Of a DNA stretch of 64,000 bases, positions 44,401 through 64,000 are shown piece by piece; within the stretch, counting starts at the first letter, position 1, and each line of letters opens with the position of its first letter. The notes beneath the pieces were generated by a model. It did no database searches and was not told the origin of the DNA. It saw nothing but the letters and a program-made list of their open reading frames with translations. The DNA comes from Trebouxia sp. TZW2008 (taxonomy: Eukaryota; Chlorophyta; Trebouxiophyceae; Trebouxiales; Trebouxiaceae): assembly GCA_002118135.1 (NCBI GenBank), contig BDIU01000425.1, positions 23,452-87,451 on the forward strand, written 5' to 3'. Made by a program: the position numbers and the translations under genes.

Positions 44401-46684
44401 TCCACAGGTCTGGTGACCTGCGCTGCACATTTCTGAGCCCAAGTGCGCAGACTAGCCATTGTGCCTCTTGCAGTGCAAAACCAGGGCCAAATAAAGCGGC
44501 TGGGAGAGAGGATCTAGGCCACACACGATGAGCACCTGTGCTATGATGTGTAAGCTATAATATCATCATTTTTGCCAGCGGCAGCATACCAAGCTCAAGC
44601 TCTTGGATGTTGGTCCAGACGCCATAGCTGGCGGGCAGGGTTCCACTTAGGCCATTAGCAGGAAGTCTGAGACCCTTGACCTTGGACACGAAGCAAACTG
44701 CTGAGCCAGGTGTGCAGCTTAGCCAGTAGTGTGTACATAGTGAGAGCTAATGGCAGCATACCAAGCTCAAGCTCTTGAATACTGGTCCAGTTGGCATAGC
44801 TGGCCGGCAGGGTTCCACTCAGACCATTAGCAGCCAGCCTCAGGCCTTTCACTTTGGGTAGCGCTCCCCACCCTGGGGGTAATGGGCCAGTCAGTCTATT
44901 GTCCCCTAAATCCGCAACCTGCGCAGTTGCTTGCTGTTGACGCAGTAGATCACACAGGCTGCAGGCAGTGTTTGCTCATCAGCTCTGGTTCTGATGCATG
45001 TATGTCTGCTGTCTGAGGCTACGCCAAAGTGTGCATGTACTTCACAGCGCTGTGAAATGCCTGATGAATCTTGCAGGATACAATGTCTGTTAACTTGACA
45101 GCAAGGATGTTGCTCAAGCCTTGCTGTCTGAGGGGCACTCAATGCGGACTGCATTCTGCTGCCACTCCCATGCAAGCTCAAGGCACAGCGTATCAGGCGC
45201 AAATAAATGCCAATAGTAGTACCTTCTGAGGCTGACATCTGACAATGGCATCACAAAGAGTAGCATGCCCAGATTCTCAATCTGCTGCGCCTGGCTGAAA
45301 GTATGGCTGAAAACAGAGTCCTGTTAAACATACAAATGAACCGGATGCATAGGCAGACAACTGACTACAGTGGGGATCACTGTACATCTGAGGTCATGAA
45401 ACCTCATGAGCAAGCATGTGATGAATGCTGATGCTAATGGTGATGTTGGTGCTGATCAGGGAAGCAGATCAGCAGATTGGGCGTGTCACTCCAGGTGCTA
45501 GGCAGTGAACCATACAGAGCATTGCTGCCTAGCAGCAGCACAACCAGTTGCTGCAGGGCAGAACCTGACAGCACTGGCGAAAGGTGTATTAAAGCATACC
45601 TGCAGATTGGGCATGTTACTCCAGGCGCTGGGCAGTGTGCCAGACAGAGCATTGCTGCCTAGCAGCAGCACGACTAGTTGCTGCAGGGCAGAACCCAAGG
45701 AGGCTGGCAAAGTGCCCTGCAGAGCGTTGCCGCTCAGGTCCAACAGCCTCAGGGTGGACACCTGCATTGTTGACATGTATTCACTGCTGCCACCTACAGA
45801 CTATTGGATGTGGGCAAGCAAATGTTCACTGTGGCTGAATATATGGGCATGTGGCCATTGGTCCTGCAATGTACAAGAACCACAGCGCAGGTGCACACAA
45901 TGCAGGCAAAGCATCATGGGCTCTACACCTCATCAAGACATGCCAATTGCAATAGGCAGAATTGCATGTGTCACTCAATTCAATGGTATGCATGGCAGGC
46001 ATGACGGACACGGCTCACTGGGGAGCAGCCCACCATAATAGGGTCGACATACATTTCATAAGTCCTGTTCCAAACGCTTCTTGCGTACAGGTACAGATTG
46101 CGCTGAGCAGGTCTTGTAGTATTGACATTGGAACAGCTTGTGCTCTTGAAAGCATTCAGCTGTGCAATGGTCAGCAATACAGCAGGGCAGTAGCATGGAT
46201 GCTGACAGCACTGCTAGAGCACACAGCAGGCAGCAAGGCCGACCTGTGTCAAGGCGTCCATTGGGGCACCTTGCAAAGCACAAGGTCCCGTAGCTCCATT
46301 TGACAGAACTGTACAAGGCACAGCTAATGCCACAACCTGCCCTGCCTGGCAAACAATGCCTGCCCAGTTGCAATCTGGAGCAGTCCTGTTATTGCTGCAA
46401 TCTGATGTGCTGCAGGGTGTTGTAGTGTTGTTCCAACTGGCCAACACGCCCTGTGGGTCAACCACCTTTGCTTTGAAGCTGAGAAGGCCTTGCACTGCAC
46501 AGGCACGACCAATTTGCCTGACGGAGACAGGTTGAACCTAGGCTACATGGCAGCGTTAGCTGAAACTGTGTTTACCAGCCTCAGGTATTGGTGATATTGG
46601 TGGTGTTGGTGGTGCTTGCAGGGAAGGTGAAGGAAGCCAAAGCGCACACAGGAAGACCACGCTCAAAGTCTGCACTCCCAACAT
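41442..46684 (-). CDS. Leucine-rich-repeat receptor-like protein (signal peptide, LRRs, one TM, no kinase)
   Basis: Exons found: 46684-46576 (MLGVQTLSVVFLCALWLPSP, signal peptide), 46494-46244 (LRR N-terminal cap: LLSFKAKVVDPQGVLASWNN, then CNWAGIVC), 45761-45600 (LRLLDLSGNALQGTLPASLG and SNALSGTLPSAWSNMPNLQ), 44918-44762 (DNRLTGPLPPGWGALPKVKG, NGLSGTLPASYANWTSIQEL), 44025-43907 (NGLHGTVPSSWAGMSALQDL, then CGLCGNLPPF), 42550-42410 (IGVLIVCAVLLIVGL, then basic RSWQLRRRRQQ: the membrane segment) and 41866-41442 (cytoplasmic tail). Phases join except between 43907 and 42550, where at least one exon is missing from my model. LRRs are plant-specific type (LxGxLPxxW). The tail is Ser/Pro/Arg-rich with no kinase domain. 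Ligand and partner are unknown. Confidence 0.8.
42525..42715. repeat. Triplicated acceptor plus start of the TM exon
   Basis: The minus-strand acceptor and exon start TTTGCAG then TGATTGGGGTGCTAAT (42550) is repeated upstream at about 42652 (TGATTGGGGTGCTGAT) and, more decayed, at about 42712. Confidence 0.7.
43062..43130 (+). repeat. Dispersed repeat, copy 2
   Basis: Reverse-complement counterpart of 29612-29700, with an A-rich start (AAAGAAAAAGAAAAGTCTAC) and an end at GAGGCAGCCCGGGA. It lies in an intron of the LRR gene. Confidence 0.55.
44281..44299. repeat. (TC)n microsatellite
   Basis: About nine TC dinucleotides in an LRR-gene intron. Confidence 0.9.
44585..44865. repeat. Duplicate of LRR exon end plus donor
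   Basis: The end of exon 44918-44762 (LSGTLPASYANWTSIQELEL then GTATGC) recurs at about 44591-44690 as LSGTLPASYGVWTNIQELEL then GTATGC, 171 bp away. Confidence 0.8.
45475..45765. repeat. Duplicate LRR segment
   Basis: SALQQLVVLLLGSNALSGTL in exon 45761-45600 recurs at about 45480-45570 as SALQQLVVLLLGSNALYGSL. The GT donor after NLQ is not kept in the copy. Confidence 0.75.
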
Positions 46685-46811
46685 CGGAGTGACGAATTTC
46701 ACACGTGACTTGTGACTCTGCCGTGACAGTGCTTGCGTTTGCGAGACGCGCAGACTTGTCCCGTGCAAGCAGATACTCGCCGCACCTTGCACCCAAATAC
46801 GAACATACGTA

Positions 46812-47172
46812 GTGCACGCGTTCACGTAAGACTACGCTGTCGCACTACCACGGCATTGTCGCCGGATACGATTCGTATCCATTTGCGTCACTCGAGAATG
46901 AGAAGCCCTATCCGCTCACCGTCAAAGAGCTGCGATCGAGCTTGTACGACAAAGGTCACTCGAACAAGCGGACAGCAGCAAAAGGCGAACTTATTCAAAG
47001 AAGGTCATATCCGCAGCATGCGTATCGAGTGGTCGGCTTGTGTGCTGCGAATTGCGCTGCACGGCGATTAGCTTCCAAAGCTAATGCTCCAGACCAGCAT
47101 CGACGAGTTGAACTGGCAGTGACTACAAACGGCACGTGGTTAGCTATTCGCACGTGGACTGGCTCATCGTAA
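46812..47172 (+). CDS. Open coding-like stretch with SAP-like helix, no start found
   Basis: An open plus frame reads YDSYPFASLENEKPYPLTVK, then ELRSSLYDKGHSNKRTAAKG, then ELIQRR. This resembles the helix-extension-helix of a SAP DNA-binding motif. No in-frame ATG precedes it. It may be an internal exon of a gene upstream of, or overlapping, the LRR promoter. The opposite strand is also open (47426-46995), so the strand is not certain. Confidence 0.25.
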
Positions 47173-47331
47173 ATTGATCGTAACTTGGTGTAAGTCTCGT
47201 GTGCGCTAGCCGCACAGCCAGCAAATTTGCGTTGACTTTCCCCTTCCCATGCTAGTCTGACCGCTGACACTGCTCTTGTGTCGCCAACACCAAGCAGAAT
47301 TTTGCTAAGATCGTATGCTCTATAGCTAGGC

Positions 47332-48190
47332 ATGCAAGACCTTCCAGCGGACCTGTGGACCTTGATCGCCTTCCAGCTGAACGCTTGTGATGACTTGAGG
47401 AGCATTGCTAGTGCGTGTCGAGACATATGCCCTCTTCAGTGCGTCAGCCAAAATTTTCAATTTTGCGGAGTGTCAGCTTTCGAAATTTGTCTGCCTTGTG
47501 CCCCATTCAGCATGATTTGACTACACACCACTGCCAAAATACGTCTCATCCAGGCTTTTAAAGCACGTGTTCGTGTCAAAGCTTAAAGCGGCTTATTTGA
47601 CACGATTTGGTGATGAAGCAGTATGAGTTGTCACCCGAGGTTCTGGCGCAACTGGACCTGGATGAATTCTGCGTGCCAGATGGTTTGCAAGCTGCAGTCC
47701 AACGCTGGGGCTCTGCCACTGGCCTGGGAAAAGCAAAGCTTGCTGTTTTAGCCATGCAAGTTGCAGATCAACAGCCAATGCTGGACAGGAAGAATCATAT
47801 TGATGTCAAAGCTGTCTGGCTCAAAGGGCCGTGTGCTGCGGTCTGACAGCACTCTTTGCGCTGAATACATTCACAAAGGCATTGAGAGTCCAAGAAATAT
47901 AGCCAATGTCATGCATGAGGTGGACTGGCTACATAAACTCACTACAAACAAAACCTTTGTACAGGTACCATGAGACCCAGCATAGTTGTGTAGCGCAATT
48001 GCAGCGTCCAGCACCCAACACAAGACCCACCACATGACAGTTGACCTGCACATCATTTCAGAGACTGAACAGCATTGAGGATTTGCTGGATGGATCTCAC
48101 TAAGAATCAGATGGGGAGGATGCTGATGAACTAGAACAATTGGGCAACAACTTGCACGATGCATCCACACTGTCCCAACAGCAGGTCATG
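47332..48190 (+). pseudogene. Possible decayed F-box-like gene
   Basis: ATG at 47332 opens MQDLPADLWTLIAFQLNACD, then DLRSIASACRDICPLQ, which looks like an F-box. Downstream coding-like pieces follow. 47540-47611 reads LKHVFVSKLKAAYLTRFGDE. 47613-47842 reads YELSPEVLAQLDLDEFCVPD, then RWGSATGLGKAKLAVLAMQ. 47826-47965 reads RVLRSDSTLCAEYIHKGIES and HEVDWLHKLTTNKTFVQ, then a GT. 48059-48185 reads LNSIEDLLDGSH, a stop, then ESDGEDADELEQLGNNLHDA. The pieces cannot be joined without a frame change near 47825 and a stop near 48103. It is therefore either a decayed gene or one with introns I cannot resolve. I do not recognise the family beyond the F-box-like start. Confidence 0.35.
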
Positions 48191-49722
48191 TTTGCTTGGA
48201 AGAGCGCCTTGACAACTTCCCCCATCTATCAGGGCTGCTGCAATACTGCTGATTTATAGTAGTCTCAACGCTGTTGGGGCACATAACTGCTTACCGGCTT
48301 GTCAAAAATTTTCAAGTAGGCAGCTGCACAGAGGAAGGCAAGGAAGTGAACCGTGTCAAGCATAACACTGGAAGCCTTTGGAGTCAAATCAGACAGAGTG
48401 TGCTGGGTTGCAGAAGCAGCAATAGCACATTTGGACAAATCAAGACTAGGCCCTTTGCCTTCAGCCTCTTGCATCAACCATGTGTTCATAGCTTCTTTCT
48501 CTTCCTTCACTGATGTGTCCGGCGCAGCACGATACACATTGCAGCTGCCACATCTGTTTCTGCATGTGGCAAATTTGACGGCATTTTCTCAGCCCTTGCA
48601 TCATCAGGCTTTCCTATCCTCTTCTCACTTTGAATCAAGACCATTTGTGGCCACAATTGATATGTTTTTGTGCCTCTATAGGTCAAGGGAGCTCTGCAAT
48701 CTGCATGTCTTTGGTCCTTTATATTCTGGGACTTTTGTCACCCATCGCTTAGCTGTCTCTGATATTAGGCTCCTGATTCAGCCTCTCCGCTTCACGTACA
48801 TCTGCCACCTAAGTGAAGCCCTGTTTTGCTCTTCCCTTGCTTGCGCTGCTGCTCAGCACTGATACTACTGAGCACAGATGTTGCCTTGCTGTGTTATGTC
48901 ATTGCTGACAAGATGTTGCATGTTACTGTTGCTGCAGCCATGTGTCCAGACAAGCCATTAATGACAAAATGAGATTGTCTTGTGTTTTTGCTTTCTCCAG
49001 CATGTCCTCTGGAATGCGATTGCCAAGTATGCCAGTCCTGCCGTTCTGATTATTGATGCTTATGGGGACTTGCAATTTTCTTTTTCTAGATCTCCTTTCT
49101 TGCTTGAGGACTTAGAGGTACATGGACAGTGGCTATGAACTTCTGGAGCTACTTGCCTCAGGACATTCACCTTTTGCAACGTGAACTGCAAGCTGAGTGC
49201 AATTTGCATTACACTGCAAGGTTCACTCAGATCTAATTTGAATTTCAATTGCCGTCCTGCTTTGGAAACGGCATGAAGCTAGGCGGGTGCCATGGCATGG
49301 ATGCTGCATGACCTAAGTATGTGTTGCTGGCGATCATTCCTTACATCATGCCCACATTCTGCCAAGTCTTGGAGTGCACCATGCAAGCTGGGATTTTGCG
49401 TCACCTAAGCTGGACAGGCGTCACGAAGTATCCGACGCCTTGGCTACTGTGACAATGCTCTGGTTTCACCCCCTAAATTGAGATTCTCAGCCAATAAGCA
49501 AATGTCACATGAGCTGACGCGCTCCTGGCAGACAGTCAAACTTGGTGAAGCTGTCTCAACTCAAGAGCTCCACGACACGCAGGGCACTACAGCAGTACCG
49601 CGCGCATAGGCCCAAGCAACTGCCTCGATTTTTGCGCTGTGGCAACATTCAGCGTCACTGAACCTGCGCACGGCCTTCGTTGCACAGCAAGAGCTGCGGG
49701 TGCCGTAGAACTGGGCGTTCAC
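48191..49722. other. Region without a supported gene
   Basis: Both strands have open stretches near 48265-48860, but none shows family-like sequence or a convincing exon chain. The right end presumably contains the cytochrome b561 promoter. Confidence 0.4.
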
Positions 49723-51833
49723 ATGCATACTATGCGCAGTGCACAGCGCTACGCCGTCAGTGCGACAGCGGTCTTGATGTTGCTTGTGGTGTTTGCAGAG
49801 ATGGTTGGCGCGAGCAAGCAGGTCAATATTCTGCCGTTTGTTTGCAACTGCTTTTGTTACATGCATACATAAACGCTGCGCTATTGTAAGTCGCCAGGTG
49901 GAAAGTCCAGCTGCAACATACGCAGCGATATGCTGAAATTCTCTCGAATATGCAGGATGGCTCAGCAGCGTATGAGCACGACGAAGTGAGCAGCGTGTCC
50001 GGTCGACAGCTTTTGGCAACACGAGCACACCGTACCCGTCTTCACCACGTAGGTCGCGACAGCTTCCTTGCGCCGAACGTCAGCTGCATCTCAAAGTGCC
50101 TCAGTTGCACGCTCTTCCCGCCACCTCGCTGCAAGCGTTTAGCACAATGTCTAGACTGCAGCTGTCCCGCCTGATCAGCTTGCTGGCTGCAGGTGCATGG
50201 CTGGCTGATGTGTCTGGGCTGGGGCTGCTTGATACCCATTGGAGTTGTCATCGCAGCATTTCGAAGTGTCCGTGGCTTTTCCTCCTGGTGGTTTTATGTC
50301 CATGCAACTCTGCAAACCCTGGGATTCCTAGTTGCACTAGCAGGCATCACTGTTGGGGCTTACTTGGAGATAGACCAGAAGCTGCAGTGGCAGCACAGAG
50401 TCATTGGGATCACAGTCACTGTCCTCGGGGGTGTGCAGGTGATTGCCTGCTGCTGCTCATGCTGTGCTCATGAATTGTGATGCATTGTCCTTGTTACACC
50501 CTCCACCTGTTTATGGACTAGCTAGCCATTGCAAAGCCCTAGAGGCCATGGCACACAATGCTTCCCCTGCATTGTGTTGTTACTGTGTCAAACGCCTGCA
50601 AAGCGGACGCATAAGCTGTGCAATCTGCTTGCTTTGCTGGGCTTATCAAATGCTATTGGTTCCTTCTGCTGATGCATACATTGACAATGCACATATTGAC
50701 AACAAGGTCGTCAGCAGCAGCAGCAGCAGCAGCAGCAACTGGTTCTAAGCAGGGATCAAGGCATTCTAGGTATACTTCAAACTGCATGTCATGGCTGCAA
50801 GTAGAGTTAGCTGTATCACTGCAGCAGCAGCAGGTGTAAGAAAAATTCATTGTCAACCTTTGCATACGTGAATACTGTATGTTCTGGCTGCAGATGCTTC
50901 TAGCTCTATTTCTGCGTCCAAACAAGAACAGACAGCTCCGACGCACCTGGAATCTGGCTCACTGGACACTTGGCCGGCTAGCATTGGCTTTGGCCATTGC
51001 AAACATCTTCATTGGACTCACACTGTCCTCTGTAGCTTACTCACATATTATAGCCCAAGCAGTGGTTCTGGGCGGCCTGCTCATCATCGTTGTTCTCAAG
51101 AATGACATTGAGTACCTCCTTGTGCGTGTCCCCCCAGCAGAAGAAGAGCAACTACTGAAAGACACCTACTCTTCTTCAGGTGCTGCACCAACTTCTGTGT
51201 TTGTAATCCTGCATGCATGTGCGTGTTTACAATCCTGCATGCATGCGTGCGTCTGACATATCAACCCTGCATGCATGTGGCTCATTCAATCTCACACGCT
51301 GCATCACCTGTGTTTGCAGTCTTGCATGCATGTGTGTACTGTCAGTCCTGCATGCTTGTGTTGGTGTGAAATATCAACCCTGCATGCAGGTGTGTGATTG
51401 CAATCCAGCATGCATGCTCGCATGCATGTGGGTTGTTTTGGAAGCAGAAACTTGTCTGAAATCCACTTCTCTCAACAGTGTAGACCATTGTGATGTCAAG
51501 TGCCAGTTTGATGTTTTGGTCAGGCCAACATCCCAGTGCAGGAAGCTCATGTCATTGTGGCTGATAGCATTGCATTTGTGACTATTCCCCTATGGGAGTT
51601 ATGGTTACCTATAGCAGTGCCTTCTGGTACAAGAAACCATTGCAGTGCAGCATGTGCATGTGTCCAGACACTTGCCCAGTTTGTGCTTTGATTTGTTTGC
51701 TTCCAGTCTGCAAACAGAGGAATTAGCTGATGCTGCAGGCAAAGGACAAAAGTCACTGAACCCCACCAGTTCTGTTTTGGATAGCAATGCAGAGATGATA
51801 CCCTCCGCCAATGGCGTGCAGACTATCACCTAA
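49723..51833 (+). CDS. Cytochrome b561-domain membrane protein
   Basis: Cytochrome b561 proteins carry electrons across membranes through two haems, often from ascorbate. Exons: 49723-49821 (MHTMRSAQRYAVSATAVLML.., signal peptide ending near VGASKQ), 49956-50048, 50193-50438, 50894-51179, 51718-51833; phases agree, about 280 residues. The four candidate haem His are visible in HGWLMCLGWGCLIPIG, FYVHATLQTLGFLVALAGI, QHRVIGITVTVLGG and WNLAHWTLGRLALALAIANI. A further membrane segment is IIAQAVVLGGLLIIVVL. The C-terminal tail is hydrophilic (EELADAAGKGQKSLNPTSSV). No DOMON domain is seen. The last acceptor was set at 51717 because it alone keeps the frame (YSSSEELAD). Confidence 0.9.
50712..50735 (+). 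repeat. (CAG)8 microsatellite
   Basis: Eight perfect CAG units in a cytochrome b561 intron. Confidence 0.95.
51195..51440 (+). repeat. CTGCATGCATGTG minisatellite
   Basis: About seven units of 25-45 bp with the core CCTGCATGCATGTG begin 15 bp after the donor of cytochrome b561 exon 4. Confidence 0.8.
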
Positions 51834-53115
51834 TCAAACTTGTTGGTTTGTCATGGATCCTGACTGAGCAGGCGGATCAGATGGCCTTTCCCAGTCAGGA
51901 ATTGAAGCAAGTTGAGGCCCTTTGCAGACAGGTAGAGCTGTAATAAAGGCTCTCAGCAGGCACGTGTCTTGTAGAACTGATCCAGCTTTGAGCACAGCAG
52001 GCAGCAACTGCCATGAGTTATTGCACATGCCAGCAAGGTTGGAGCTCTTTCATTTTTGCAAGCCATGGAGTGCAGTGTCTGCCATGCAATTGGTAACAAG
52101 GATCTGTTGACCCAATTGGACCTCATGCAGCAGTGGTGCACAATGTCTCTTTCAGAACTCTGTGAGACTCACAATATCTTTGGGCTATGCTTGCTTTGTT
52201 GAGGCTTCTTTGTGTGAACCTGCTGGCCCATGGGATGATGCCTAGTACAAATGAGCTGCATGATGGCTCTGAGATGCGTTTGCCAACATTGAGTAATATG
52301 GTCATGCTGTAGGTGTTGCCATGTACTCGTACATGCTTTCCCAACCTTGTTTGCTGTATGATGAAGCGTTGATCACTTTTTGGGCTAGTAGTTTTCTTTT
52401 GTTGTCAACATCAGCCGTCATAGCTATAAATTTGCTTGAACTGTATTGGATCATGACCATGTATGTGCTGTTAATGCAAAACGATAGCCTGCAGCTGCTC
52501 AGCATTTTGGGAAAACATTGCCGTGATCTGTGCTTGCACCCCTTTGCGTGAAGGTTGGCAATGAGCTTGTGCTTGTAACAATGTTCTGAACACGAATGTA
52601 CAGACATTCTGATTGTATTCACTCCTAGAGCAGGTGCTGAAGGCCCTTACTGCGCTGCACCAGCAGCCATGCATGAAATAATTTGTTGAAGCAGTCAGGT
52701 GCAGCATGCTGCGATGCAGCAGCTTTCTTGTATCGTTCACGCAAGCCATGCACAATATACAGCAATTGTGGCTGTGTTGCTCTACTGCCTCAGCAGCGTC
52801 CATCAGTCATGCATATTGACTACTGGCATCTGCTTTCGATGGCTTTGACTTGCTGCAAGCGACTTGTTTGCCGCGTGTTTGACCGCTGATGCATGTGGGT
52901 CCAATCTAATTGCTGCGCACAGCAGAAATGCAAACCTCGGCACGATCACAGACGCGAAATTGCAATCGTTGCTTGACTGATCCTTTCACGATCTCGCATA
53001 AAGCCTCTATCTTTGCGTGTCACGTTCCGAGATATCTCGTTACAAGCGTTGATCTCCTTGCATTCGAACATTCCAGCAACAGCGTCAGATGGCGTAATGC
53101 GGCGATGATCGCTTG
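51834..53115. other. Intergenic / unresolved 5' region
   Basis: No gene is supported. The right part may contain the 5' UTR or promoter of the nucleotidase gene. Confidence 0.4.
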
Positions 53116-63210
<10,095 letters not shown>

Positions 63211-64000
63211 TTGGGTATCACACCATTTCATTTGGCTTGGCGACTTGCAGCTTGGCAACAAAGCTGCTGGCTTACCATATTATTACCGAATTCAGCATCC
63301 AAGCGCAAGATAGTGTTCACCATTACCTTGTCATCAGAGACTCAGAGACTGCTGACATCAGGGTCATATACGTCAAGCACTTTCAAGCAATAGGGCCCTG
63401 AGACACAGAGAGACAGTTTGTCTTTACCACTACGTGCACGTGCAGGCCCTTTTTACCAGCTGAGAGCATGTTATGACAACAACAATTCTTAATCCTTTGA
63501 CAGTGGGATGCTCATACTCTGAAAATGCTGTTGAGATGTTGAACAGCTGCAGCACCCTTAGACACCATCTCGGAGTCTAACATCACTCAATACGTCAATA
63601 GAAGTTGTGTTCATTATCATGCAATATGGCGTCTTCTGTTTCAAATGTGGAATACAGCAGGGCTGATTAAAATTGTGCCTTCTTGTTGAACGTCAAAACA
63701 CTGATCTTGATGACACTGACATGCATCACATTAGAGAAGGGCATCTTGAGGGAGAGCTTTGGACATGCTTCAGCCTTCTTGACCGCTATCCGCTTTGACT
63801 GAAATTACTGATGACCGCCGGACATGCAAGTGGCGGTTTCTACGGAGCGCGAGAAAGGCCCGGAAGCTAAAGCCACTCAGGAAAGGCGCAACCTGCTGCC
63901 TCTATAGGCAGGAGACCGCTGGCAGAATCACATGCAATAAGCATGTGACACTTGTGTGCAAGAAGAAGTAAGGTGCAGTTTGCAGTTATGAAGGCAAGCT
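63211..64000. other. Right-edge intergenic region
   Basis: No supported gene. A short ATG frame at 63824-63907 (MQVAVSTEREKGPEAKATQE..) could be a first exon of a gene continuing to the right, but nothing else supports it. Confidence 0.3.

Noticed and set aside
46995..47426. Minus-strand 143-codon open frame
   Set aside because: No family-like sequence. The plus strand over the same DNA looks more protein-like (SAP-like helix), and neither could be confirmed.
48265..48862. Overlapping open frames on both strands
   Set aside because: Neither reads like a known domain, and neither connects to splice sites or neighbours convincingly.
51707..51717. Acceptor at 51706 for the last cytochrome b561 exon
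   Set aside because: It gives an immediate stop (VCKQRN); the acceptor at 51717 keeps phase.

Overview
This window is nuclear DNA of a photosynthetic eukaryote, most likely a chlorophyte green alga. Coding sequence is broken into many short exons (about 40-600 nt) separated by GT-AG introns of about 70-1200 nt. The lineage call rests on three things. One gene is an S1-S1-EF-Ts chloroplast polyprotein of the kind known from green algae. Another is a plant-type SnRK2 kinase. A short stretch carries the plant/algal telomere motif TTTAGGG. I cannot name the species.

Layout, left to right: chloroplast EF-Ts polyprotein (-, 5' part only); importin alpha (-); mitochondrial ferredoxin/adrenodoxin-NADP reductase (+); a Lys/Ser-rich basic protein (-); a tail-anchored UBE2J-type E2 (+); a CW zinc-finger/coiled-coil protein (-); the spliceosomal factor Crooked neck/CLF1 (+); an RluA-family RNA pseudouridine synthase (+); a SnRK2 kinase (-); a TLS1/C9orf78-like splicing-associated protein (+); an LRR receptor-like protein without a kinase (-); a weak, possibly decayed F-box-like locus (+); a cytochrome b561 (+); and a very large HAD-type 5'-nucleotidase gene (+, about 9.6 kb). 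Most genes are housekeeping functions and do not form one pathway. Four well-supported head-to-head pairs (importin/FDXR, Lys-rich/E2, CW/CRN, SnRK2/TLS1) share 5' regions of about 240-570 bp. Exon phases were checked by hand and agree across every junction for importin, FDXR, E2, CRN, RluA, SnRK2, TLS1, cytochrome b561 and the visible nucleotidase exons.

The most unusual property is structural. In at least seven genes the piece of sequence spanning an exon-intron boundary (the end of an exon plus its donor site, or an acceptor plus the start of an exon) is tandemly copied two to six times inside the adjoining intron. Unit lengths run from about 70 to 180 bp and the copies show graded decay. 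In the 5'-nucleotidase this has produced a five-copy, 180-bp array in a higher-order dimer pattern. Four of its copies still carry an open reading frame with phase-compatible splice sites, so they could be mutually exclusive exons. Two transposable-element families are visible. One is a LINE, seen as 5'-truncated 3' ends with a GAATG-type tail. The other is a Tc1/mariner-like MITE with TACAGT ends and TA target duplications. In two places an element sits inside one copy of such a tandem array, so sibling copies give the empty target site directly.
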